This document shows, piece by piece, positions 26,962-36,416 of a DNA stretch of 64,000 bases. The position numbers and the translations under genes were made by a program. The stretch is from Streptomyces violaceusniger (GTDB taxonomy: Bacteria; Actinomycetota; Actinomycetes; Streptomycetales; Streptomycetaceae). Each line of letters starts with the position of its first letter. Within the stretch, counting starts at the first letter, position 1. The stretch lies in the NCBI GenBank assembly GCA_005405945.1, contig BJHW01000001.1, forward strand, positions 3,224,001 to 3,288,000, written 5' to 3'. The notes beneath the pieces are model-generated. The model did not search any database. It was not told the origin of the DNA and saw only the letters and a list, made by a program, of their open reading frames with translations.

Positions 26962-28424
26962 TCAGATGATGCCGAAGGCGAGACCCGCGCCGAGCACCAC
27001 CAGCGAGGTGAGCGCCGCCCATTTCACGGTGAACCGGGTGTGGTCGCCGAATTCGACCTTCGCCATGCCGACGAGCACGTAGACGGCGGGGACCAGCGGG
27101 CTCGACATGTGCAGGGCCTGTCCGACGAGCGAGGCGCGGGCGATCTCCAGTGCGGAGACCCCGTGGGCGGCCCCGGCCTCGGCGAGGATCGGCACGATGC
27201 CGAAGTAGAAGCCGTCGTTGGACATGAAGTAGGTGAGCGGGAGGGACAGCACACCGGTGACGATGGCCATGTGCGGGCCCATGCCCTCGGGGACGCCGTC
27301 GACCAGCCAGCGGGCCATGTGCTCGACCATGCCGGTGCCGGTGAGGACGCCGGTGAAGACGGCAGCCGCGAAGACCATTCCGGAGACGTTGACGACGTTC
27401 TCGGCGTGGGCGGCCACCCGCGCCTTCTGGTCGTTCATGTTCGGGAAGTTGACGGTGAGCGCGATGGCGGCGGCGAGCAGGAAGAGGACCGGGATCGGCA
27501 TGGTCTCGGTGACCATCAGGGTGAGCAGGGCGACGGTCAGGGCCGCGTTGAACCAGTAGAGCTTGGGGCGCAGGGTGGCGCGGTGGGGGTCGAGCCCCTT
27601 GAACTCGTCGTCGTCCTCGCCCTCGTGGGAGGAGGAATCCGCGGAGCCGGAGCCCTTCGAGGACGGCGCCTCCGCGTCCGTGCCGGAGCCCGCGCCGCCG
27701 CCGGTCAGCGCGGCCTTGCCGCCCTTACGGCCCTTGGCCCCCTTGCCGCCGGAGCCCGCGCCGACCAGCACCTGCTCCGGGTCGCCGGCGGTGACCTCGT
27801 CCAGCGTCAGCACGCCGAGCCGCTTGCGCTCCCGCAGGCCCAGGGCGTAGGAGAGGGCGATCACGAAGAGCAGACCGACCGCGAGGGCCGGGATCATCGG
27901 CACGAAGATGTCGCTGGCGTCGACCTTGAGCGCGGTGGCGGCGCGGGCGGTCGGACCGCCCCAGGGCAGCGTGTTCATCACGCCGTTGGCCATGGCCGCG
28001 ACACCGGTCATCACCACCAGGCTCATCTTCAGCCGCCGGTAGAGCGGCACCATGGCCGACACGGTGATCATGAAGGTGGTGGAGCCGTCGCCGTCGAGCG
28101 AGACGATCGCCGCGAGGATCGCGGTGCCGACCACCACCCGCATCGGGTCCGCCTTGCAGAACCGAAGGATGAGCCGGACGATCGGGTCGAAGAGGCCGAC
28201 GTCGATCATCACCCCGAAGTAGATGATCGCGAACATCAGCATGGCGGCCGTAGGTGCCAGATCGCCGACGCCCTTGAGGACATAGTCCCGAGGTGCGCCC
28301 CCTTCCCGACAAGCACACAGAACAGCGCGGGGATGAGCACCAGGGCGCCCATCGGGGACATCTTCTTCATCATGATCAGGACAAGGAATGTCGCGATCAT
28401 GACGAAGCCGAGGATGGTCAGCAT
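26962..28424 (-). CDS. CitMHS-family citrate/metal:proton symporter, one frameshift
   Basis: About 487 residues after restoring one base at 28287-28289. The N-terminal frame (MLTILGFVMIATFLVLIMMK, MSPMGALVLIPALFCVLVGK) joins YVLKGVGDLAPTAAMLMFAI. Family hallmarks follow: VSLDGDGSTTFMITVSAMVP, ANGVMNTLPWGGPTARAATA, and near the end FMSNDGFYFGIVPILAEAGA. CitMHS proteins import citrate complexed with Mg2+ or Ca2+/heavier metals with protons. The central cytoplasmic loop is unusually long and charged (GGKGAKGRKGGK, then SSSHEGEDDDE). No citrate-sensing two-component genes lie adjacent. Confidence 0.87.
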
Positions 28425-28545
28425 AGTTGGCTACCTCACGTTCGCCTTTGAACTCCCCCAGATTTGGCGGTCGAGGCGACGTTAGGTGCGGCAACTTTCC
28501 GTTAACAAGGTCTTGACACGTGAGCAATAAGCGCAAAACCCCAGG

Positions 28546-30773
28546 TCAATGCCGTATCGAGGGTGATACGCGCACCGGGTGGCCATTGAGCACCGCCGTC
28601 CCCGAGAGCGGATCCAGCCGTGAGCCGTCGAAGAGCTGGTTGACATTGACCCCGGGGTGGGCCCCGGCCACGGACAGCCGGACGCCGGGGCGGGCGTGGC
28701 CCCAGCCGTGCGGCAGGCTCACCACTCCGGTCCGTACCGCGTCCGTCACCTCGACCGGCACCTCCAGCTCCCCGCCCTCGCCCTTGACCCGGGCCAGACC
28801 GCCGTCGGCCAGGCCCAGCCGGGTGGCGTCCTCGGGGTGGACCTGGAGCGTGCAGCGGTTGCTGCCGCCCATCAGGGCCGGGACGTTGTGCATCCAGCTG
28901 TTGTTGGAGCGCAGATGGCGGCGGCCGACCAGCAGCAGCCCGAGGGCCGGTCGGCCAGCGACCGGCGCAGCCGCTCCACATCGGCGGCCAGCGGCTCCGG
29001 GCACAGCTCCACCGTGCCGCTGCGGGTCTTCAGCAGCCCGGGCACGCGCGGCCGCAGCGGGCCCAGGTCGATGCCGTGCGGATGGGCGAGCAGCTTCTCC
29101 AGGCTCAGTCCGTCGGGGTCGGCGCCGAAGCCGTCGCCGTACGGGCCCAGCCGCAGCATCATGTCCAGCCGCCGCTCGGGGCCGTCCACCCCGGTCAGCA
29201 GCGCGGCCAGCTCGCCGGGCTCGCGCCCGTGCACCGGCGAGGACGGGTCGGCGACCTCCTTGTCGAGGGTCCCCTGGATCGCCATCGCGTCCACCGCCTC
29301 CGGATCGGCGCCGCCGTGACCGCTCACGCACAGCACCAGCCGCGCCAGGATGGCGCTCTCGCTCAGCCGGTCCGCCTCCAGGGGGATGGCGGGGCGGGTG
29401 TAGCGGACCTGGTTGCGCACGGCCAGGCTGTTGAAGGCGTAGTCGAAGTGGGGGCTGCGGCTGGGCGGCGGCGGGGGCAGCACCACATGGGCGTGGCGCG
29501 AGGTCTCGTTGAGGTAAGGATCGACGCTGACCATGAAGTCGAGCCCGGCCAGCGCCCGGTCCAGGCGGTCGCCGTCCGGCGCGGAGAGCACGGGGTTGGC
29601 CGCGAGCGCCAGCACCGCGCGGATCCGTCCCTCGCCCGGGGTCTCGATCTCCTCGGCCAGCGCGACGGTGGGCAGTTCGCCCTTGGCCTCGGGGTATCCG
29701 CTGACCCGGCTGTGCCAGCGGCCGAGCGCGAACCCCTTCCCGGGCCGCGCCGGGCGCTCCCGGCGGCCGGTCGCGGCGAGCGGGAACATCATGCCGCCGG
29801 GCCGGTCCAACTGCCCGATGAGCACGTTGACCACATCGACCAGCCAGCTGGTGAGGGTGCCGAACTCGACGGTGGTGGAGCCAACCCGCCCGTACACCAC
29901 GCCGTGGGACGCGGCGGCCAGCTCACGGGTGAGGGTGCGGATCTCCTCGGCGGGCACATCGCACGCCTCGGCCACCGCCTCCGGCGGGAAGTCCGCGGCC
30001 AACCGCCGCACCTCCGCCACCCCGCTGACGTGCTCGGCCAGCGGGCCGGGCGCCACCAGGTCCTCGGCGAAGAGCACCTGCGCCATGGCGAAGAGCAGCA
30101 GGGCGTCGGTGCCGGGCCGGATCGCCACATGGCGGTCGGCCAGCGCGGCGGTACGGGTGCGCCGGGGGTCGACCACCACCAGCCGGCCGCCGCGCCGCCG
30201 CAGCGCCCGCAGCCGCCCGGGGAAGTCGGGGGCGGTGCACAGACTGCCGCCTGAGTCCAGCGGGTTGGCACCGAGCATCAGCAGATGGTCCGTACGGTCC
30301 AGATCTGGCACCGGAAGCGCGTTGGCGTCGCCGTACAGCAGTCCGCTGGAGACGTGCTTGGGCATCTGGTCGAGGGTGCTGGCGCTGAAGACGTTACGGG
30401 TGCGCAACGCGCCGAGCAGCAGCGGCGGATAGAGCCCGCCGGCCACGGTGTGCACATTGGGGTTGCCGAGCACGACCCCCACCGACTGCGGCCCGTGCTC
30501 GCGCAGCAGCGGGGTCAGCCCCTCCGCCACGGCGGCGAACGCCTCGTCCCAGTCGGCTTCCACGAGGCGCCCGGCGCGGCGGACGAGGGGGCGCCGCAGC
30601 CGGTCGGGGTCGGCGTCGAGCTGCCCGAACGCGGCCCCCTTGGGGCAGATGAAGCCGCGGCTGAGGACGTCCTCGCGATCGCCGCGCGCCCCGGTCACCC
30701 TCCCCTCGTCGATGGTGAGGGTCAGCCCGCAGGTGGCCTCGCAGAGCGGGCAGATACGCAGGGCAGTGCTCAT
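28546..30773 (-). CDS. molybdopterin oxidoreductase (formate dehydrogenase/nitrate reductase-like), one frameshift
   Basis: About 742 residues after restoring one base at about 28939-28946. The N-terminal [4Fe-4S] motif is complete: CPLCEATCGLTLTIDEGRV, then SRGFICPKGA. MGD-binding parts follow (LLMLGANPLDSGGS, VVVDPRRTRTAALADRHVAI), and after the frameshift the C-terminal beta-barrel domain (LRSNNSWMHNVPALMGGSNR, VSLPHGWGHARPG). No Tat signal is present, so it is cytoplasmic. The residue replacing the SeCys/Cys ligand is not obvious. Relatives are annotated formate dehydrogenase or assimilatory nitrate-type, but the substrate is uncertain. The start at 30773 has GGGAGAG. The CATACCGACTGGT operator lies 54 bp upstream. 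Confidence 0.85.
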
Positions 30774-30827
30774 CGGTCTCTCCCAGGGACGGCGGCGAGG
30801 CCGCGATGACGCGCCGGACCCGCTCAC

Positions 30828-30847
30828 CATACCGACTGGTAGGCATG
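30828..30847. promoter_or_regulatory. CATACCGACTGGT operator, site 3
   Basis: CATACCGACTGGTAGGCATG, an imperfect palindrome centred near 30838, 55 bp upstream of the leftward molybdopterin oxidoreductase. The 13-bp core is identical to sites 1 and 2. Confidence 0.6.
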
Positions 30848-30949
30848 CCGGGGAGGGATCAGCCGGGACTTCCGGTGGCCGGGACTTCCGGTGTCCGGGA
30901 CTTCCGGTGGCCGCGGGCTCCGGTCAGTCCAGAACCCGGGCCGGGCCGG

Positions 30950-31615
30950 TCAGTCCAGGACCCGGGCCAGATAGGCGCGCAGCAGTTCCTTCGTCTCCGC
31001 CACGATCGCCGGATCGCCCTCCGGATCCACCCGGAACGCCAGCCGCAGCAGTGCGTCCGCCGCCTCGACCGCGAGCAGGAAGGCCACCCGCAGCCGCTCC
31101 TCGGTCGCCTCGTCCCCACCCGTCCCGAGCCGGTCGGCGAGCAGCGTCCGCAGCCGGTCGGCGACCAGATGGTTGGGCTGCTCCGGCGGCGCGGTGGCCG
31201 GCACCGGATGGCCGAACTCGATGAGCGCGAAGCCCGGCGCCCCGCGCTTCATCGCCAGATACTCGTCCACGACGACGTCCATCGCCTCCCGCCAGCCGCC
31301 GCCCCCGTCCGGCCCGGAGTCGGCGGCCGCGTCCGAGGCGGCCAGCCGCCGGGTGATCCGCGCGGCGTACTCGTCCAGATTGCGGTGGGCCAGGGCCTCG
31401 GCCATCGCCCGCTTGTTGGAGAAGAAGCGGTAGACCGAGCCGATGGGCACGTTGGCGCGCTCGGCGACGGCCCGGGTGCTCAGCTCTTCGTAGCTGATCT
31501 CGTCGAGGAGTTCGGCACACGCGTCGAGGATCCGGCCGAGGCGCTCGGCGCTGCGGCGTTGGACCGGATGGCGGCGGAGGGGCGGTATGGGCACGCCACC
31601 ATCCTGCCCGATCAT
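30950..31615 (-). CDS. TetR-family regulator divergent from hmgA
   Basis: About 221 residues. HTH: ILDACAELLDEISYEELSTR, then VAERANVPIGSVYRFFSNKR. The C-terminal domain is 130 residues and Ala/Leu-rich. The open frame extends to 31651, but that start would sit inside the operator palindrome, so ATG 31615 or GTG 31594 is more likely. It is divergent from the homogentisate dioxygenase gene, and a perfect inverted repeat lies between them. It therefore probably represses hmgA, perhaps in response to homogentisate or a tyrosine catabolite, which is inference. Confidence 0.82.
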   Translation of the reverse strand: MIGQDGGVPIPPLRRHPVQRRSAERLGRILDACAELLDEISYEELSTRAVAERANVPIGSVYRFFSNKRAMAEALAHRNLDEYAARITRRLAASDAAADSGPDGGGGWREAMDVVVDEYLAMKRGAPGFALIEFGHPVPATAPPEQPNHLVADRLRTLLADRLGTGGDEATEERLRVAFLLAVEAADALLRLAFRVDPEGDPAIVAETKELLRAYLARVLD

Positions 31616-31632
31616 TGACGAGCCCGGGTTTC

Positions 31633-31658
31633 GATTCCTATCGTCTGACATAGGAATC
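31633..31658. promoter_or_regulatory. operator palindrome between TetR gene and hmgA
   Basis: GATTCCTAT at 31633-31641 and its exact complement ATAGGAATC at 31650-31658, with an 8-bp spacer. It lies 18 bp from the TetR start and 44 bp before hmgA, and is AT-rich compared with its flanks. Confidence 0.75.
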
Positions 31659-31701
31659 CAGGGGAAACCAGTGGTGTGCGGCGGAGCGGTGGGAGCGCGC
31701 G

Positions 31702-33098
31702 ATGGGCGACGGCACGGGGATCCGGCACGGCGATCAGCACGGCGATCAGCACGTCAATCAGCCTGGACACGAGCAGGGGATCGAGCGGGCGCGCAAGACG
31801 GCGGAAGAGCTGGTCTACGCCTCCGGTTTCGGCAATGAGCACAGCAGTGAGGCCGTGCCCGGCGCACTGCCCATCGGCCGCAACTCCCCCCAGCGCGCAC
31901 CGCTCGGGCTCTACGCGGAGCAGCTGAGCGGCAGCGCCTTCACCGAGCCGCGCGCCACCAACCGGCGCTCCTGGCTGTACCGCATCCGGCCCTCCGCCGC
32001 CCATCCGCCGTTCACCCGGATCGACAGCGGCGCGCTGCGCGGGGCGCCCTTCACCGAGGCCGCGCCCGACCCCAACCGGCTGCGCTGGGACCCGCTGCCG
32101 GAGCCGCCGGAGGGCACGGACTTCCTGGCCGGGCTGTGGACGCTGGGCGGCAACGGCGACGCCACCCAGCGCGCGGGCATGGCCATCCACCTCTACGCCG
32201 CCAACGCGCCCATGACCGACCGGGTGTTCAGCGACGCGGACGGCGAGCTGCTGATCGTCCCGAGCGGGGCGGGCTGCTGCTGCACACCGAGTTCGGCCTG
32301 CTGCGCGCCGAGCCGGGGCATGTGGCGCTGATCCCGCGCGGGGTGCGGTTCCGGGTGGAGCCGCTGGAGCCGTCCGTGCGCGGCTATGTGTGCGAGAACT
32401 ACGGCCGCCCCTTCACCCTCCCCGACCTCGGCCCGATCGGCGCCAACGGGCTGGCGAACCCCCGTGACTTCCTCGCCCCGGTCGCGGCGTACGAGGACGT
32501 GGAGCGCCCGGTGGAGGTGGTCAACAAGTTCTGCGGCAATCTGTGGGCCGCCACCTACGACCACTCGCCGCTGGACGTGGTCGCCTGGCACGGCACCCAT
32601 GTGCCGTACGTGTACGACCTGCGCCGCTTCAATGTGCTCGGCACCATCAGCTACGACCACCCGGACCCGTCCATCTTCACGGTGCTCACCTCGCCCTCCG
32701 ACACCCCAGGCCTCGCGGGCGTGGACTTCGTGGTCTTCGCCCCGCGCTGGCTGGTCGGCGAGGACACCTTCCGGCCGCCGTACTTCCACCGCAATGTGAT
32801 GAGCGAGTACATGGGGCTGATCGAGGGCGCGTACGACGCGAAGACCGGCGGGGCCGGGGGCTTCGTACCCGGCGGTGGCTCGCTGCACAACATGATGTCC
32901 GCGCACGGCCCGGACCATGAGACCTTTGAGCGGGCGAGCGCGGCCGAGCTGGCGCCGCACAGGCTGGACGACGGGCTGGCCTTCATGTTCGAGACGCGCT
33001 GGCCGGTCACGGCCACCCGGCAGGCGCTGGAGGCGGACCACCTCCAGGGGCGCTATGACGACGTATGGCAGGGTCTGGAACGCCATTTCCGCCCCTGA
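31702..33098 (+). CDS. hmgA: homogentisate 1,2-dioxygenase, one frameshift
   Basis: About 465 residues after restoring one base at about 32259-32268. It cleaves the ring of homogentisate to maleylacetoacetate in tyrosine/phenylalanine catabolism, using Fe(II). Family segments: [38 protein letters not shown], then after the break [28 protein letters not shown]-like [34 protein letters not shown] and the metal-site segment [14 protein letters not shown]. The N-terminus has an unusual His/Gln-rich lead ([12 protein letters not shown]). Maleylacetoacetate isomerase and fumarylacetoacetase are not adjacent. A TetR gene diverges upstream, and a GntR gene follows. Confidence 0.92.
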
Positions 33099-33157
33099 AC
33101 GCCGCCGTTGCCGCTGAACGCCGCCGTTGCGGCAACGCCGCCGTTGCCGCCGCCCAC
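33099..33157. repeat. short tandem repeat between hmgA and the GntR gene
   Basis: AACGCCGCCGTTGCCG occurs three times, the middle copy as AACGCCGCCGTTGCGG, with 17-19 bp periodicity. GGCAACGCCGCCGTTGCC is itself palindromic. It fills the spacer just before the GTG of the GntR gene. Confidence 0.55.
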
Positions 33158-33167
33158 CGGAGACCGT

Positions 33168-33917
33168 GTGACCACCTTCGCCCCCGACTCCCTCGCCCTC
33201 AACCGCAAGTTGCCGCTGTGGTACCAGGTGTCGCAGTCGCTGCGGGCCTCGATACTCGGGCGGGCCCCGCACGATCCGCTGCGTCTGCCGACCGAGGACC
33301 GGCTCGCCGAGCACTACGGGGTCAGCGTGCTCACCATGCGGCAGGCGCTCAAGGAGCTGGAGACCGAGGGGCTCATCAGCCGCCACCGGCGCCGCGGCAC
33401 CTTCATCGAGCCGAGCGCTCGGCGGGCCGCGCCGGTCCGGCTGCTGGGGTCGGTGGACGCGATCGTGGCCCAGCAGTCGGGTGAGCGGACGACGGTGCTG
33501 GAGCACGGCCCGGCGCCGGTGCCGGCGGAACTCGCGGAGTACTTCCCGGACCTGGACGAGGCGACCGCCTACCGTCGGCTGCGCCGGGACGGCCGCGGCG
33601 GCGAGCCCACCAACTGGGCGGAGAACCTGGTCCGCCCCGAGCTGGCCGACCGCATCGACCTCGCGGACCTCACCCGCTGGCCGATGACGAAGGTGCTGCG
33701 GGACGCGGTGGGGGTGCGGATCAGCCGGATCACGGACACGGTGGAGGCCCGCCTCGCCGACCCCGAGACCTCCCGGCTGCTCCAGGTCCCGCTGCTCAGC
33801 CCGATCCTGCACTACACGGGGGTGACCTACGACGAGAGCGGCCGCGTGGTGGACGTGGCCCGCATCCACTACCGGGGCGACCGGTTCTCGTTCTCGGTCA
33901 CGGTCGAGGCAGACTGA
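33168..33917 (+). CDS. GntR-family transcriptional regulator (HutC/UTRA type)
   Basis: 249 residues from GTG 33168. The winged HTH is clear: LWYQVSQSLRASILGRAPHD, LPTEDRLAEHYGVSVLTMRQ and ALKELETEGLISRHRRRGTF. The C-terminal half has UTRA-like segments (TAYRRLRRDGRGGEPTNWAE, DESGRVVDVARIHYRGDRFS) that bind small effectors. It lies 70 bp downstream of hmgA on the same strand and probably controls aromatic amino-acid catabolism jointly with the TetR protein. An upstream in-frame ATG at 33108 lies within repeat sequence and is unlikely. Confidence 0.88.
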   Translation: MTTFAPDSLALNRKLPLWYQVSQSLRASILGRAPHDPLRLPTEDRLAEHYGVSVLTMRQALKELETEGLISRHRRRGTFIEPSARRAAPVRLLGSVDAIVAQQSGERTTVLEHGPAPVPAELAEYFPDLDEATAYRRLRRDGRGGEPTNWAENLVRPELADRIDLADLTRWPMTKVLRDAVGVRISRITDTVEARLADPETSRLLQVPLLSPILHYTGVTYDESGRVVDVARIHYRGDRFSFSVTVEAD

Positions 33918-33939
33918 CCGGCACGCGCCGGGTCGTGAC

Positions 33940-34190
33940 GCCTGCGGCGAGCTGTTCCCCTCCCTGCCCCTTCCCGCAACTGGGGCTCGCCCCCAGACCC
34001 CGCTCCTCAAACGCCGGAGGGGCTGGAAGGCGGGACTTCACCCCAGACCCCCGGGGTCCAGGGGCCTGGGTAGCCGTGCCCTGGGGTCCAGGCTCTGGGG
34101 CCTGAGCCCGAGGCCCGGGGGGGCTGGGCACAGAGGCCCGGGGGCTGGGGCGGAGCCCCAGTTGCGGGAAGGGGCGGGGGGGAAAGACCC
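33940..34190. repeat. long GC-rich inverted repeat, no gene
   Basis: CTGCCCCTTCCCGCAACTGG near 33963 is mirrored by CCAGTTGCGGGAAGGGGCGG near 34158-34177, with GGGGCTCGCCCC/GGGGCGGAGCCCC inside. The 170-bp interior is a run of CTGGGGTCCAGG-like segments. It is the largest copy of the dispersed intergenic repeat in this window. Bases 34191-34308 hold no gene that I can support. Confidence 0.55.
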
Positions 34191-34308
34191 CAGCCGGTCC
34201 GACGCCCTCGCCCGGCCTCTGCCATGGCCACGGCGGGCGGAGCCACCGGAGCGGCGGCGGACGACGACGTCGGGCAGCCCCCTGGAAGGACAGGGCGGCA
34301 TCGATACC

Positions 34309-35516
34309 ATGCCGGGCGTGGGAGAACGTGAGGCGCCGCCGCTGGGGGACCTGATGCCGTGGTCCGTGGGGCCGCTGCGGCTCGGCCGGACCTGGGTCAT
34401 GGCACCGGACGCGGCCTCGCTCGGGGCACGCTGGGAGCGGCTGACCCGGGCCGGGGACGAGGCGGCGCGGGCCGCGCTGTTCCGGCCGACCCGCGCCCGT
34501 ACGGTGCACAGCTCCGTACCGCAGCTGCCCGGCCAGGCCACCTCCACCGCCCGGCTGGCGCGCGAGGACGGGCCGTGCCCCGAGCCGGTACGGATCGCGC
34601 ACGGGCCCTTCGACCAGCAGTGGCTGATCCCGGATCACCGGCTGATCGACGCCGCCCGCCCCGAGCTGTGGCGGGTGGCGGACGACCGGCAGATCCACGT
34701 CATCGAGGCCGCGGGACCGGACCCGGACCCGGTGCTCACCTTCTCCGCGCTGCTGCCGGACGGCCACTCCCCGCGGGCCGCCCCGGCCGGATCCGTCCGC
34801 TCTACCGCCGCCCCGGCGGGCAGGAGCCCAATCTCGCGCCCGGGCTGCTGGACCACCTCACCACGCGGCTCGGCCGCCCGGTGACCGCCGAGGACTTCCT
34901 GGCGTGGACCGCCGCCACGGCGTGCGGCGCGCCCTGCGCCGTACCCCTGACCGCCGACCCCGAGCTGTGGGAAGCGGGCGTGGAGCTGGGCCGCCGTGCG
35001 CTGTGGCTGCATACGCGCGGGGCGCACAGTGGTGAACGCCCGCGCATGCCGGGTGGCCGGCGCCCCTATGTCCGTGCCGCGCTTCCGTCGAGCGGGCTGC
35101 CGGACTCCCTGGACTACGACCCGGACGAGGAGGCCCTGCTGCTGGGCGAGGGCCGTATCTCCCCCGTCCCCCAGGGCGCATGGGACTTCCAGGCGGGCGG
35201 GGTACGGGTGCTGGAGTCCTGGTTCGAGCAGCGCACCGCCGCGCGGGAGCCGGGCACGCTGGAGGCGATCGGCCCGGCGGGCTGGCCGTCCGCGTGGACT
35301 TCGGAGCTGCTGGAGCTGATCACGGTGTTGGCGCTGCTCGCCGAGTTGCGCCCGGAGCTGCGGGCCCTCGCCGACCGGGTGGCGGACGGCGCGCTCATCG
35401 ACGCGGCGGAGCTGCGGGGGGCGGGGGTGCTGCCGGTGCCCGGCGCGGCCCGGCGCCCGGCGTCCGTACTGGACCACCACGAGGAGGGCCCTGAGGGGCA
35501 GTTCGCGCTGCTCTGA
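34309..35516 (+). CDS. orphan type ISP restriction C-terminal specificity-domain protein, one frameshift
   Basis: About 402 residues after restoring one G at about 34775-34777. The pattern FRPTRARTVHSSVPQLPG, EPVRIAHGPFDQQWLIPDHR, LYRRPGGQEPNLAPGLLDHL, LGRPVTAEDFLAWTAAT and RALWLHTRGAHSGERPR matches the DNA-specificity domain found at the C-terminus of type ISP (LlaBIII-like) restriction-modification enzymes. The nuclease, helicase and N6-adenine methylase parts are absent, and no other restriction gene is adjacent. In streptomycetes such stand-alone proteins are common and uncharacterised. The start (ATG 34309, or GTG 34318) is weakly supported. Confidence 0.65.
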
Positions 35517-35929
35517 CCGGCCTGCTCTGATCCCGCCTGCCGCCCGCTCCGGGCCTGCCCGGCCTGGTCCTGGCTTCTCCGGACCCGCCCGCTCGGGGCC
35601 TGCCTTCCGTGGGCTCGCCCGCCCTGGGCGTGTGGGGGTGCTCGCCCTGGGCGTGCCTTCTCCGAGCCCCTCCCGCGCTCGGCCCGCGTCCCTCACAACC
35701 GGGCGGACTCCGCAGCCGAGCTGCCTCTGGTACCGGGTGCGCCCGCCTTCGGGTGCGCCCCTCGGCCACGGCCGCACAGCGGCCATGGCGGCCGGTCGTG
35801 GCCTCTCGTCGGCATCCCACGGCGACAGCGGCGTGGGGTGGATCACAGCACGGACTCACCGGCTGGAGCGAACCGGTTGACCCCGTGCCTGCCCGGGATG
35901 ACGACGAAGACGCCTACGGGCCGGCCGGG
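35517..35929. other. 413-bp gene-free GC/CT-rich stretch
   Basis: Contains repeated GGGCCTGCC, CGCCCGC and CTCGCCCTGGGCGTG (twice, near 35620 and 35641). Frames across it are open only through composition. No promoter, RNA or operator could be recognised. Confidence 0.4.
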
Positions 35930-36193
35930 TCAGCCGTGGTTGCCGAACAGCGAACGGCGCAACCGGCGCAGCGGCGCGAACAGCGACACCCGCGCACCTC
36001 GGTTGTTCTTCGCGCGCGCGTGGTCGCGCGCGGTCAGCTCCTGCATCAGCACCGCCGCGCTCTCCGCCTCCCGCTGCGGGACGGCAGGCCCGCCCATCAC
36101 CGCGAGATGGCGCTCGAGGCGCGCACTGGACGCACCGCTTCCGCAGTTGATCGCAGGCACTCGCGGCCTGCTCCTTACCGTTATCTGCTCCAT
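35930..36193 (-). CDS. small conserved basic protein
   Basis: 87 residues from ATG 36193, preceded by GGGGAG. N-terminus MEQITVRSRPRVPAINCGSG, then ARLERHLAVMGGPAVP and a C-terminal basic helix SLFAPLRRLRRSLFGNHG. The pattern recurs in streptomycetes as a short protein of unknown function; that recognition is from memory of the family pattern. The amphipathic basic C-terminus could associate with membrane or nucleic acid. It diverges from the DUF4331 gene. An upstream ATG at 36259 would extend it by 22 residues, without support. Confidence 0.6.
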   Translation of the reverse strand: MEQITVRSRPRVPAINCGSGASSARLERHLAVMGGPAVPQREAESAAVLMQELTARDHARAKNNRGARVSLFAPLRRLRRSLFGNHG

Positions 36194-36416
36194 GACACTC
36201 CCCACCCGTACGAGGGCACCCGCCCCGGGCAGAGTAACCCTACCTCCCCGAGCCGTCACCCACGCATCCCAGGTTCCGGATTCACCACCGAGTCAAGGGT
36301 GTTGACGATACCTATCACGCGCAAACAAATTCCCGGGCCGACCAATCCATCCGTTCGCCGGGTCCGAATAGCCGCATGAAGGACTGCTTCCAACAAGCGT
36401 GCGAAGGACCTACAGG

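Noticed and set aside
26479..28485. A 668-codon plus-strand frame
   Set aside because: Antisense to the MFS and CitMHS genes, with His/Asp/Gly-rich low-complexity translation typical of the complement of high-GC genes.
32193..34010. A 605-codon minus-strand frame
   Set aside because: Antisense to hmgA and the GntR gene; no domain, composition artefact.
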